Shown here: piece by piece, positions 50,865-58,916 of the stretch
Position numbering within the stretch: position 1 is the stretch's first letter
Layout: each line of letters begins with the position of its first letter
Origin: Alcaligenaceae bacterium
GTDB taxonomy: Bacteria; Pseudomonadota; Gammaproteobacteria; Burkholderiales; Burkholderiaceae_B
DNA length: 64,000 bases
Direction: 5' to 3'
NCBI GenBank assembly: GCA_013416435.1
Contig: JACCEN010000002.1
Coordinates: 124,001 to 188,000 of the forward strand
The notes under the pieces: generated by a model
Seen by the model: only the letters and a program-made list of their open reading frames with translations
What the model was told of the DNA's origin: nothing
Database searches by the model: none
Made by a program: the position numbers and the translations under genes

Positions 50865-51749
50865 ATGTCAGAACCTAGCTCACCCGATGCCGAGCCTCGC
50901 CCGGCAAAACCCACTTCAAAATCATTGTTTGAACGCCTGACCGCGTTCATGCGGCCCTCGGAACCCGAAGACCGCGAAGACATCAAGGCGGTACTGGAAG
51001 CCGCGCACGATCGGCAAGTGCTCGACGGCGAAGCCTACGCCATGATCTCAGGCGCACTGGAAGTCGCCAACCAGACCGTCGCCGACATCATGGTGCCCAG
51101 GTCCAAGATGGACATGCTGGACATCAGCAAGCCTCTCGACGGCCTCCTGCCGGAAATCATTGAAACCGGCCATTCCCGCTTCCCCGTCTACGAAGTCGAC
51201 CGCGACAACATCGTCGGCATCCTGCTTGCCAAGGACTTGCTCCTGATCATCACGAATCCGGCCATCGACCTGCGCCCTCTGGTCCGCCCGGCCGTGTTCA
51301 TTCCTGAAACCAAGAGGCTCAATGTCCTGCTGCACGACTTCCGCAGCAGCCGCAACCACCTGGCCATCGTCGTCGACGAACACGGCGGCATTTCCGGGCT
51401 GGTCACCATGGAAGACGTCCTGGAGCAGATCGTCGGCGACATCGAAGACGAGTTCGACGAAGAAGCCGAGAAAACCATCTTCCAGACCGGCACCAACAGC
51501 TGGCGGGCCATGGGCATCACGGAAATCGAAACCTTCAACGACAGTTTCAATACCGACCTGCCCGACGACGACTACGACACCATCGGCGGCTGGCTGGCGG
51601 CCGAGCTGGGACGCATCCCCCGCCGTGGCGACAGTATCAGCCACCAAGGGCTGAACATCACCGTGGTCGGGGCAGACGCCAAGCGCGCGCTCTGGCTGCA
51701 TATCCAGCACGACAACACCGAACCGGCCGCCCCTTCCGGCGCGGAATGA
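50865..51749 (+). CDS. corC: CBS-domain/CorC_HlyC protein (magnesium-cobalt efflux CorC type)
   Basis: The 294-residue soluble protein has paired CBS domains (IMVPRSKMDMLDISKPL through VVDEHGGISGLVTMEDVLEQ) and the C-terminal transporter-associated CorC_HlyC domain (LPDDDYDTIGGWLAAELG). It lacks the N-terminal membrane DUF21 domain found in larger relatives, as CorC does. It is coupled to lnt by ATGA in the usual ybeY-corC-lnt order. Confidence 0.94.
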   Translation: MSEPSSPDAEPRPAKPTSKSLFERLTAFMRPSEPEDREDIKAVLEAAHDRQVLDGEAYAMISGALEVANQTVADIMVPRSKMDMLDISKPLDGLLPEIIETGHSRFPVYEVDRDNIVGILLAKDLLLIITNPAIDLRPLVRPAVFIPETKRLNVLLHDFRSSRNHLAIVVDEHGGISGLVTMEDVLEQIVGDIEDEFDEEAEKTIFQTGTNSWRAMGITEIETFNDSFNTDLPDDDYDTIGGWLAAELGRIPRRGDSISHQGLNITVVGADAKRALWLHIQHDNTEPAAPSGAE

Positions 51750-53380
51750 CCTTGAACCTGCGCCACCCATTCGATGGCAGGCTGGCAGGGCTGGCGCTGC
51801 TCGGCGCCGCGCATGCCCTGTCCTTCGCTCCAGGCCCCCTGCCGCCCTGGGCCCTGCCTTATATACAGATCTTTTCACTGGCCATACTCGCATACCATGC
51901 GCTGCGCGCTCCGTCCGCCGGGGCGGCCGCCAGATATGGCTTCGCCTTCGGTTTCGGCAATTTTGCCTGCGGCCTGTACTGGCTGTACATCAGCATGCAT
52001 TTCTACGGCGGCATGGCGCTGCCGCTGGCGATAAGCGCGGTCCTGCTGCTTGCCGCGGCACTGGCGCTTTACGTCGCTTGCGCCACGGCGCTCGCCCGCT
52101 GGCTGGCGGGCATATGGTCCGCCTCGTCGTACAGCGGCGCGCGGCAGCTGTTCACGGTCGCGCTGTGGGCGTCAAGCTGGACATTGACGGAGTGGCTGAG
52201 GGGCACACTGTTCACCGGCTTCCCCTGGCTGAACATCGGCTACGCGCACATCGAGGGCGTTCTGGCCCCATGGGCACCCATCATGGGCGTCTATGGCGTA
52301 GCCTGGCTTGCGGCCTTCGCCTCGGCAGCCATTGCTCTGCTGGCCTGCGCCAAAGATACGAAGAATGATGCCAAAGCGGCGGTCGGCGTCGGCCTCGCCA
52401 TCGTCTCGGGCCTGATCGGTATCGGCCTTGGCCATGTGGCCTGGACGAAACCGCAAGGAGATCCCCTGATCGTCAGGCTGGTTCAAGGCAATATTCCGCA
52501 GTCTGAAAAATTCGACCCCGTCCTGATGAACAGGGGTATCGCCACGTATCTGGAACTGGCCGCTCTGCCGCCCAAGACACCGGACGGGGAGCCCGACCTG
52601 ATCGTACTGCCGGAAACAGTCATGCCCCTGTTCCAGGACAGCATTGCTCCCGAGACCTGGCAAAAATGGCGCGATGTCGCCGCCCAGCGCAATGCGCACA
52701 TCCTCATGGGCGTGCCCTTGCGCGACCAACGCGACGGCACCATGCGCTACACCAACAGCGCCATTGCCTTCGACGCCTCCACGCCCTTGGCCGCGCTGAC
52801 GCAAGCCGCGCCGCCCCAGCGCTACGACAAGCACCATCTCGTGCCGTTCGGCGAATTCATTCCGCCCGGCTTCCGATGGTTCGTCGATGCCATGAAAATT
52901 CCTTTGGGCGACTTCGATCGGGGCGAAGCCCGCCAGCCCGTCTTCCAGATCGAAGGCCAGAGGATCGCGCCCGACATCTGCTACGAAGACGTCTTCGGAG
53001 AGGAAATCATCCGATCGGTGCGGGACCACGAAGTGCATGGCCCCGGAGCGACCATTCTGGTCAACCTGAGCAACCTGGCCTGGTTCGGCGACTCCTGGTC
53101 GCTGCGCCAGCATCTGCAGATCTCGCGCATGCGCGCGTTGGAATCCGGCCGCCCGATGATACGCGCGACCAATACCGGCATGACCGCCGCCATCGACCCG
53201 ACCGGATGGGTGCGCGCCCAGCTGGATCCACAGCGCATCGGCGTGCTGGACGTCGAGGTGCAAGGCACGGCCGGCATGACGCCTTACGTGAAGTACGGCA
53301 ACCTGCCTGTCCTGGCCGTCAGCCTGCTGCTCATCGCGATCGGTTTTTTCAGAAGGGGTCAGACCCTGCACTGGGTCTGA
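51746..53380 (+). CDS. lnt: Apolipoprotein N-acyltransferase, C-terminus altered by a repeat
   Basis: The 544-residue inner membrane enzyme N-acylates lipoproteins. The N-terminal half is a bundle of membrane helices, and the carbon-nitrogen hydrolase domain has the triad Glu in VLPETVMPLF, Lys in RYDKHHLVPFGEF and Cys in APDICYEDVFGEE. After the last helix (LPVLAVSLLLIAIGFF) the ending RRGQTLHWV and the TGA stop are encoded by palindromic repeat copy 15, so the natural tail has been replaced or extended. The active site is unaffected. The start overlaps corC by ATGA. Confidence 0.96.
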   Translation: MTLNLRHPFDGRLAGLALLGAAHALSFAPGPLPPWALPYIQIFSLAILAYHALRAPSAGAAARYGFAFGFGNFACGLYWLYISMHFYGGMALPLAISAVLLLAAALALYVACATALARWLAGIWSASSYSGARQLFTVALWASSWTLTEWLRGTLFTGFPWLNIGYAHIEGVLAPWAPIMGVYGVAWLAAFASAAIALLACAKDTKNDAKAAVGVGLAIVSGLIGIGLGHVAWTKPQGDPLIVRLVQGNIPQSEKFDPVLMNRGIATYLELAALPPKTPDGEPDLIVLPETVMPLFQDSIAPETWQKWRDVAAQRNAHILMGVPLRDQRDGTMRYTNSAIAFDASTPLAALTQAAPPQRYDKHHLVPFGEFIPPGFRWFVDAMKIPLGDFDRGEARQPVFQIEGQRIAPDICYEDVFGEEIIRSVRDHEVHGPGATILVNLSNLAWFGDSWSLRQHLQISRMRALESGRPMIRATNTGMTAAIDPTGWVRAQLDPQRIGVLDVEVQGTAGMTPYVKYGNLPVLAVSLLLIAIGFFRRGQTLHWV

Positions 53381-53384
53381 CCCC
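53355..53384. repeat. Nested palindromic repeat, copy 15 (variant), containing the lnt stop
   Basis: Variant copy in which the inner C and G runs are three instead of four and the spacer is longer (TGCACT). The lnt stop codon TGA (53378-53380) lies inside the right half. AAAAAAA follows directly. Confidence 0.93.
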
Positions 53385-53400
53385 AAAAAAACACGCCGAG

Positions 53401-53429
53401 TTGCACACAACAAAAAATTCATGCATAAT
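53401..53429 (+). promoter_or_regulatory. Sigma-70-type promoter of the tRNA cluster
   Basis: TTGCAC (53401-53406) and CATAAT (53424-53429) are separated by 17 bp, close to the consensus, and end 29 bp before the tRNA-Ala gene. Confidence 0.7.
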
Positions 53430-53458
53430 CTCGCTTCTTCGTTAAGCAACACAACGAC

Positions 53459-53534
<76 letters not shown>

Positions 53535-53578
53535 CCTAACGAAGAAAACGCCGCAAGGCAAAGCGTGTTGAAATATGC

Positions 53579-53584
53579 TACAAT
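53579..53584 (+). promoter_or_regulatory. Extended -10 element upstream of tRNA-Glu
   Basis: TGCTACAAT (TGn plus TACAAT) begins 26 bp before tRNA-Glu; no good -35 is seen, as expected for an extended -10 promoter. Confidence 0.5.
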
Positions 53585-53602
53585 ACGCGACTTGTTTGTC
53601 CT

Positions 53603-53678
53603 GTCCCCTTCGTCTAGAGGCCTAGGACACCACCCTTTCACGGTGGGTACAGGGGTTCGAATCCCCTAGGGGACGCCA
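53603..53678 (+). tRNA. tRNA-Glu (anticodon TTC)
   Basis: A 76-nt cloverleaf with encoded CCA: acceptor GTCCCCT with AGGGGAC, anticodon arm CCACC-CTTTCAC-GGTGG (anticodon TTC) and T arm with GGTTCGAATC. Confidence 0.97.
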
Positions 53679-53707
53679 GTTAATCTGGCAAGGTTGTAAA
53701 CCGCTGC

Positions 53708-53784
53708 GGAGCGGTAGTTCAGTTGGTTAGAATACCGGCCTGTCACGCCGGGGGTCGCGGGTTCGAGTCCCGTCCGCTCCGCCA
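53708..53784 (+). tRNA. tRNA-Asp (anticodon GTC)
   Basis: A 77-nt cloverleaf with encoded CCA: acceptor GGAGCGG with CCGCTCC, anticodon loop CTGTCAC (anticodon GTC) and T arm GCGGG-TTCGAGT-CCCGT. A terminator follows and then accessory DNA. Confidence 0.97.
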
Positions 53785-53794
53785 AAGAATTCAA

Positions 53795-53830
53795 AAGCCT
53801 GATCGCTCAATGAGCCATCAGGCTTTTTTT
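53795..53830 (+). terminator. Rho-independent terminator of the tRNA cluster
   Basis: AAGCCTGAT (53795-53803) pairs perfectly with ATCAGGCTT (53817-53825) and is followed by a run of T. Confidence 0.88.
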
Positions 53831-53904
53831 ATGGCTCTTCCCGAGGGATCAACACATCCATCAAACTCGGTTAATTGGGCTCCACCCTCTCAAAGGCGCA
53901 ATGA

Positions 53905-54180
53905 GAAACCGCTGGTCAATTTATATCCGGCATCTACCTCGAGCCCAACAATATCAGTGGGCGCGAGCTTGTCAAAGCGCTTGGTGTAGCGGCCTCCACA
54001 CTAAGCCGAGTACTCAGCGGTGCGTCTCGCATTACGCCTGAAATGGCGCTTCGCCTCTCCAAAGCGCTCGGACGTAGCCCAGAAAGCTGGCTGGCCATGC
54101 AGGATGCTCACGACTTGTGGCTCGCCCGCCAACATGTCGATTTGCAAAATGTCGACGAATTGCAATTTGCCATCACCTAG
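53905..54180 (+). pseudogene. HigA-type antitoxin remnant without a start codon
   Basis: A 91-codon frame, read from just after an in-frame TGA at 53902 to TAG at 54178, encodes GQFISGIYLEPNNISGREL, VKALGVAASTLSRVLSGASR, ITPEMALRLSKALGRSPESW and LAMQDAHDLWLARQ, a nearly complete HigA/VapI-like helix-turn-helix antitoxin. The usual first residues (around NPPHP) are missing, stops precede the frame, and no ATG, GTG or TTG precedes the conserved core. No higB toxin gene fits in the 120 bp between tRNA-Asp and this remnant. It is probably the leftover of a toxin-antitoxin module once inserted next to the tRNA gene. Confidence 0.75.
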
Positions 54181-54512
54181 CATGGGGTCTGCAACCTTCA
54201 CGAGGGACGCACTGCACCTAAGCTAGTAGGATCCCTCCCCCTGCTTCGCATTACTGCCCATCAAGCATTATCAAGAAAATGACAAAAGCTTCTGGCATTG
54301 GGTCGTATTCAAGCGGGAGAATGGCCAATCATTCGTATCGGAACTCAGCCAGTTGTCTTTCACCCCGATACGTTAATCGTTCATGGACTGGCCACTACCG
54401 GCTGCGGATTCAACCGGTGGATGCAACGATCTGGTTAAATCGTTGTGAGCCTTTCTGGAGAGCATGCACCTAGCTCCGATACGCTGTTCAAATCAGGCAG
54501 TTGGTGCACCGC
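54181..54512. other. Non-coding accessory stretch, no gene supported
   Basis: These 332 bp have lower G+C than the flanks and no frame with recognisable protein features. A short open frame at 54279-54473 has no ribosome binding site and no familiar motif. The stretch looks like decayed accessory DNA between the HigA remnant and the DUF1330 gene. Confidence 0.5.
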
Positions 54513-54833
54513 TCAAGCAAGAATGTCCATAGCGCGGTGGCCTGCCGGCACACCTTGGACGAGAAACACTGTCCCAACGCTGTTTGCCGTCCTTAATGGT
54601 TTTATCGCTTGGTAGGCCGTTGAGTCATACCAGCGCGACGCACGCTCCAGATCGGGAAACTCGACGACGATCAGGTCGGCCGTCGGCTCGTCCTCCAACG
54701 AAAGATACGGCCCGCCGTGGATGATGAACCGGCCTGCGAACGGCTGGAGTGTCGAGTCGATTTGCTCGAGATAGGCGCGGATCTCGTCGTTCAGGCGCGT
54801 TTCGGAAATGATGGCGACGGCATAAGCTGGCAT
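54513..54833 (-). CDS. DUF1330 family protein
   Basis: The 106-residue protein matches the DUF1330 ferredoxin-like fold: MPAYAVAIISETRLNDEIRA at the start, FIIHGGPYLSLEDEPTADLI, then VEFPDLERASRWYDSTAYQ. Members of this dimeric alpha-beta barrel family have no fixed function. The ATG at 54833 fits the family; the frame is open further upstream without similarity. It is divergent from the SnoaL-like gene with 203 bp between starts. Confidence 0.88.
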   Translation of the reverse strand: MPAYAVAIISETRLNDEIRAYLEQIDSTLQPFAGRFIIHGGPYLSLEDEPTADLIVVEFPDLERASRWYDSTAYQAIKPLRTANSVGTVFLVQGVPAGHRAMDILA

Positions 54834-55036
54834 GAATGACTCCTGAAATGACGGCGTTGATAGGTGCGCAACCATGCAATGTGTTGCGGCGATGTCATGC
54901 CATTGTCGACCGGGCGATCCTGTGCGTCGATGACGTCGGAGGTAATCGACCGGAATCGCACGCTGCAGCAGAATCACGCTATCGCATTCGACAAGCTTGT
55001 CTGCAACAACCCAACCATTTTTCCAAGGAGATTCCC

Positions 55037-55417
55037 ATGACCGAAAATACCCGTCCAAGCATCCCGGCCCAAATTGCCGCACAATATGTTGGCATTTGGA
55101 ACGAAAACAATCCGGCACGCCGCCGTACGCTAATCGAACAGGCATTTACGGCGCAGGCCGGTTACCTCGACCCGGTCATGCAGGCGGCTGGGCACGATGG
55201 CCTCGATGCGATGATCAGTGCCGCCCAAGCACAATTTGCCGGCTTACGCTTTCACGTGTCCGGAACGCCGGATGGACATCATGACGTCGTTCGCTTTTCG
55301 TGGTCCCTTGGTGCAGATGATGCCGAACACCTGGCAGCTGGCACCGATATTGCCGTTGTAGCGCCGGACGGACGCATCGAACGGATCACGGGTTTCCTTG
55401 ACAAGATGCCTTCCTGA
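55037..55417 (+). CDS. SnoaL-like/NTF2-fold protein
   Basis: The 126-residue protein reads as a nuclear transport factor 2-like polypeptide: IAAQYVGIWNENNPARRRTL, GYLDPVMQAAGHDGLDAMI, and a C-terminal sheet VVRFSWSLGADD with ERITGFLDKMPS. Such folds form small-molecule isomerases, hydrolases or stress proteins; the function here is unknown. AAGGAG precedes the ATG at 55037. The MmyB-like regulator follows 42 bp downstream. Confidence 0.85.
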   Translation: MTENTRPSIPAQIAAQYVGIWNENNPARRRTLIEQAFTAQAGYLDPVMQAAGHDGLDAMISAAQAQFAGLRFHVSGTPDGHHDVVRFSWSLGADDAEHLAAGTDIAVVAPDGRIERITGFLDKMPS

Positions 55418-55459
55418 AGCCGGACGTGTCGTGTGGCAGCTATTCAGCATGGAGACAGC

Positions 55460-56323
55460 ATGGAACAACAAGAGCATGTCCGGCAGAGTGAGCGCGACAG
55501 CCGCTACTTTGCCGATTTCGCCACGGCACTGCGCTACTGGCGCGACAAGCGTGGCTATACCCAGCTTCGGCTGTCGAGCGAGAGCGGTATCTCGCAACGA
55601 CACATCAGCTTCCTCGAAAGCGGCCGTTCGCAGGCGAGCCGCGAGATGGTTCTGAAACTTGGAATCGTCCTCGACATCCCGCTGCGCGAGCGCAACGTGA
55701 TGCTGCTGGCGGCCGGCTATGCGCCGGCCTACCGGGAACGCCGCCTGTCCGATCCGGAACTGGCCGCAGTGAAGCAGGCCTTGGATTTCATGCTGGCCCA
55801 GCAAGCCCCGTATCCGGCGCTGGTGGTCGACCGGCTGTGGAATCTTGTGATGGCCAATGCGCCGGCGGCAATGATGATGCGCTGGCTGCTCGAGATGCCG
55901 AACGACGCCCCCCTGCCACGCGAGGGTGTCAATGTGCTGAAGCTGATGCTCGATCCGAATGGTGTTCGCAAGCACCTGCAGAACTGGGAAGACGTCTGCG
56001 CTGACCTGTTGCATTGGATCCAGCGTGAAGCGATGAGCGACGGCCTCGGGAGCGAAGCGGCGAACTTGCTCGGTGAATTGGCCGCGTTGCCAGGGATCAG
56101 CGAGACGCCCCGCATGGCCAACCTCGATGCGCGCGCACTGCCCTTCCTACCGATGCAGATTCGCAAGGACGGTGTTGCGCTGAACTTGTTCACTTCAATT
56201 GCCACCATGGGCACTCCGCACGACGTGACGGTGCACGAATTGCGGATCGAATCGTTCTTTCCGGCTGACGAGGCCACGGCACGCTGGTTCCGTGAGCGCG
56301 CAGCGATGGCGGAATCAGCGTGA
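55460..56323 (+). CDS. XRE-family regulator with MmyB-like ligand domain
   Basis: The 287-residue protein has an N-terminal helix-turn-helix (LRYWRDKRGYTQLRLSSESG, then ISQRHISFLESGRSQ) and a C-terminal MmyB-like PAS-type domain (YPALVVDRLWNLVMANAPAA to TVHELRIESFFPADEAT) that binds fatty-acid-like ligands in related proteins. The ATG at 55460 has GGAG upstream; an earlier in-frame GTG at 55433 is less likely. It probably regulates the adjacent SnoaL-like and DUF1330 genes. Confidence 0.92.
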   Translation: MEQQEHVRQSERDSRYFADFATALRYWRDKRGYTQLRLSSESGISQRHISFLESGRSQASREMVLKLGIVLDIPLRERNVMLLAAGYAPAYRERRLSDPELAAVKQALDFMLAQQAPYPALVVDRLWNLVMANAPAAMMMRWLLEMPNDAPLPREGVNVLKLMLDPNGVRKHLQNWEDVCADLLHWIQREAMSDGLGSEAANLLGELAALPGISETPRMANLDARALPFLPMQIRKDGVALNLFTSIATMGTPHDVTVHELRIESFFPADEATARWFRERAAMAESA

Positions 56324-56421
56324 AGGAGACGGGCGTACCCGGAGGTCGTAAATCTGCAGTGGCCGTGTCAGCTTGCACTGCCTCCCGAGCCTACGTCCGC
56401 TTTGGGTCGATAACCTGAGGT

Positions 56422-56451
56422 GGGGTCAGACCCCGTACGGGGTCTGACCCC
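56422..56451. repeat. Nested palindromic repeat, copy 16 (spacer GTAC)
   Basis: Perfect copy about 98 bp after the regulator stop. It is the least gene-proximal copy in the window. Confidence 0.95.
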
Positions 56452-56608
56452 AGAACGCTTAAGGTAGTGCCATTTAAGCTTGACCCGTCAATTGGTTTCC
56501 CTTACGCTGCTGGAAAATACATAACAAGTTTTCGCAAGTGATCATTTGCGCAGTATCCGGCAGCATGATCAACTGGCAGCAAAGAACCAAACCAATAAGG
56601 GGAAGACA

Positions 56609-56851
56609 ATGAACCAAGCAGCAGTACACGAGCCCAGCCTTTACAAGCTTATTATTCTTGTTGCCTGCATAGTGGTTGCAATGTTCTTTGCAACCGCCCT
56701 GGTGGCGCTTGTATTCATGCCAAACCAGCTTATTACAAGCATGCTGTTTGAAGATGTAGCGTTTCTTCTGCCTATGGCCTTATCCACCCTATGCAGCGCA
56801 AGCGTCTTGGCGTGGTATGTTCAATCACATAGGTCCAGATTCAAGAGCTAA
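56609..56851 (+). CDS. Small two-helix membrane protein of unknown function
   Basis: The 80-residue product has two hydrophobic segments (LIILVACIVVAMFFATALVA and FLLPMALSTLCSASVLAWYV) and short charged ends. The AAGGGGAAG ribosome site precedes the ATG at 56609. It is not recognised as a family. Codon use is less GC-rich than in its neighbours, suggesting transfer. It overlaps the 3' end of the convergent glycosyltransferase by 27 bp. Confidence 0.65.
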   Translation: MNQAAVHEPSLYKLIILVACIVVAMFFATALVALVFMPNQLITSMLFEDVAFLLPMALSTLCSASVLAWYVQSHRSRFKS

Positions 56852-58080
56852 CGGGAAGCGCTGGCTCGAGACAGCCGCAACAAGCCCTTCGATCATCATC
56901 ACGCCTGTAGACAGGCCGTCTTCGCGAGACATGGCCTGCCCTACGGCGGCGGCGCGAGCAATGACGGATGGCCTCCCCACGAACGAAAGAGCATCCGCGA
57001 GAGCCACCGCATTCAAGCGACCGGGCGGCATCGGAGGCGGCGCCACGCCCAGCCGGTGCAGCCGGTCCGCCCAGAAGGGCTGGTCTCCTGCGAATGGCAT
57101 GACGATGGATGGAACGCCCGCGCCTGCAGCCGAGTGCGAGGTTCCCGAGCCTCCGTGGTGGATCACGGCGGCCATTCTGGGAAATAGCCAGTCATGCGGC
57201 GTGGCATCGATGCGAAGCAGGTTTTCCGGAAGCGCCATCCTTTCGAGGTCGCTCCAGCCTGGCCAGACCACGGCACGGCGGCCGTCCAATGCCTTGATGA
57301 CGATTTCGAGCATGTGCGGCAGATCGATGCCGGCCATGCTGCCAAAGCCTATGTAGACCGGCGCCGGACCGGCGGCAAGGAACCGGGCCAATTCCGGTGA
57401 CGGGACGAAATCGGTATGAAGCGGCGGCACCCATTGGCCACACATTACCGCATTGGCCGGCCAGTCCTTGGGCCGCGGCAATAGGGTTGGCGAGATACCG
57501 TACAGCATAGGATGATTGGTCCAAAGCGCTGTCCTGGGCGGCAAGCCGAGCACTTCGGCCCTGGCGCGGTTGAGCGTTTTCCTGAGCCCCCGCCAGAGCA
57601 GTTGGTTGGTAAGCCCCAGGCTGGCCCGGTTGAGCCGGGCGGGAATCCAGGCCGGTGGCAGAAAGGGTGAAGGGAATTCTCTTGATGGCGTCAGCGGGAT
57701 CATGCCGGCCCCGATGGCCGGGACACCCAGGCGCTCTGCGACCGAAAGCCCGACAAAGCCAGCCAGTCCGGAAGACACGATTGCGTCGCAACCCTCGGAT
57801 GCCGCCAGCGTTTGCGCCATCCACGCGGCAGCGTTCGCATTGGCCAGCTCCACGAGCGCCTGGCTGTACCTCGCGCGCCAGACCGGCTCCACCTAGCGAA
57901 TAGCGCACGGATATCCCCCGCCAAGGGCTCAGCCGGAATTCCCAGTCGCTGCGCCAAGCCCAGCGACTGGACCTCCCCCAGCAAGAAAACCCGGTGCCCC
58001 GCCTTGACCAAGGCTTGGCTCAATGCGACCAGTGGGCGCGTATCCCCTTCCGTGCCGTAAGTCAGGACAACGAGTTTCAT
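56825..58080 (-). pseudogene. UGT-type glycosyltransferase gene, split by a frameshift
   Basis: The N-terminal part, from the ATG at 58080, encodes MKLVVLTYGTEGDTRPLVAL and continues to about 57900, where the conserved reading moves to another frame that runs to 56825. That second frame holds VYIGFGSMAGIDLPHML, the nucleotide-sugar signature HHGGSGTSHSAAGAGVPSIV and MPFAGDQPFWADRL. Loss of one base near 57893-57905 explains the break; the second frame is preceded by TAG and its GTG at 57892 is unlikely to start a protein. The family transfers sugars to lipids, sterols, macrolides or flavonoids. The frameshift could be a sequencing error. The gene is divergent from tetR. Confidence 0.78.
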
Positions 58081-58095
58081 GGGCGCTCGACAATT

Positions 58096-58114
58096 AAGTA
58101 AACGTCGTATACTT
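58096..58114. promoter_or_regulatory. 19-bp palindromic operator candidate between glycosyltransferase and tetR
   Basis: AAGTAAACG-T-CGTATACTT has 9-bp arms with 8 of 9 positions matching, centred at 58105, 16 bp upstream of the glycosyltransferase start and 55 bp from the tetR start. Size and site fit a TetR operator that covers both divergent promoters. Confidence 0.6.
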
Positions 58115-58168
58115 TATCATACCGTTCCTTGCCCACCCTTGTTCCTCGCCCACCCTTATTACCGAAGC

Positions 58169-58759
58169 ATGTCAGACCGCTCCCCACGGCCTCGTCGCCG
58201 CGCAGAGATTCCCGCGCACATCCAGGAGGTTGCTCGAAACCTGTTTGAGTCGAAAGGCTACGCGGGCGTGACCATGGAACAGATCGCCGGCCAGGCCGCC
58301 GTTTCCAAACGCACCTTGTACAAATACTTTCCGGTTAAAGAGACGCTGCTCGAGCGTGTGCTGGAAGAAAAACTGGCGATGGATCTCGCGCAACGGGATT
58401 TCCGCATTGATCATCAGGCCGGCTTTCGCGACAGCGTTTTGCGTTTGCTGCATGGGTCCGCACAGTGGTGCGAGCAACATGCCGATTACTTGCTGCCCTA
58501 CATCCGTTACAAGTTCGCAACCTTCGACCCCGGTGTGGCGGTCGGGGAAGACAAAGGCCTCCTTCCCGTCTGGCAGATGCTGATCGCCTCGGCGCAGGAA
58601 CGCGGAGAACTGCGCTCCGCCCGTCCGACCCAGCAGCTGGGAACCTATTTCCATTATCTGTATCTCGGCGCCCTGATGCGCTGGCTCACCGAGCCGCGGC
58701 TTGATCTGCGCCAGGAGTTCGACATGGTGGTTGATCTCTTCATCGATGGGTCGGCCTGA
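58169..58759 (+). CDS. TetR-family transcriptional regulator
   Basis: The 196-residue protein has the TetR DNA-binding helix-turn-helix (ARNLFESKGYAGVTMEQIAG, then QAAVSKRTLYKYFPVKETLL) and a C-terminal ligand domain (TetR_C-like). It probably represses the divergent glycosyltransferase gene and itself through the 19-bp palindrome between them. The ATG at 58169 is preferred; a longer open frame from 58079 would overlap the glycosyltransferase start. Confidence 0.92.
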   Translation: MSDRSPRPRRRAEIPAHIQEVARNLFESKGYAGVTMEQIAGQAAVSKRTLYKYFPVKETLLERVLEEKLAMDLAQRDFRIDHQAGFRDSVLRLLHGSAQWCEQHADYLLPYIRYKFATFDPGVAVGEDKGLLPVWQMLIASAQERGELRSARPTQQLGTYFHYLYLGALMRWLTEPRLDLRQEFDMVVDLFIDGSA

Positions 58760-58916
58760 TGCGCCATGAAGGCCGACCGCCTCGAGATCCGCTCGGCCTA
58801 CTTCAGGCCGGCAGCGCCCCTAACCTAAATTCGAGGCGCCCGATGCCGTTAGCTGTCGGGAAGCGGGCGACCGCGGCTCGCCCCCTTCTTTTAACCGCCT
58901 GGAGAGATCGATCCAT

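Noticed and set aside
53723-53989. 88-codon plus-strand frame starting inside tRNA-Asp
   Set aside because: It begins within the tRNA and runs across the terminator into the HigA remnant in another frame; translated tRNA sequence is a common artefact.
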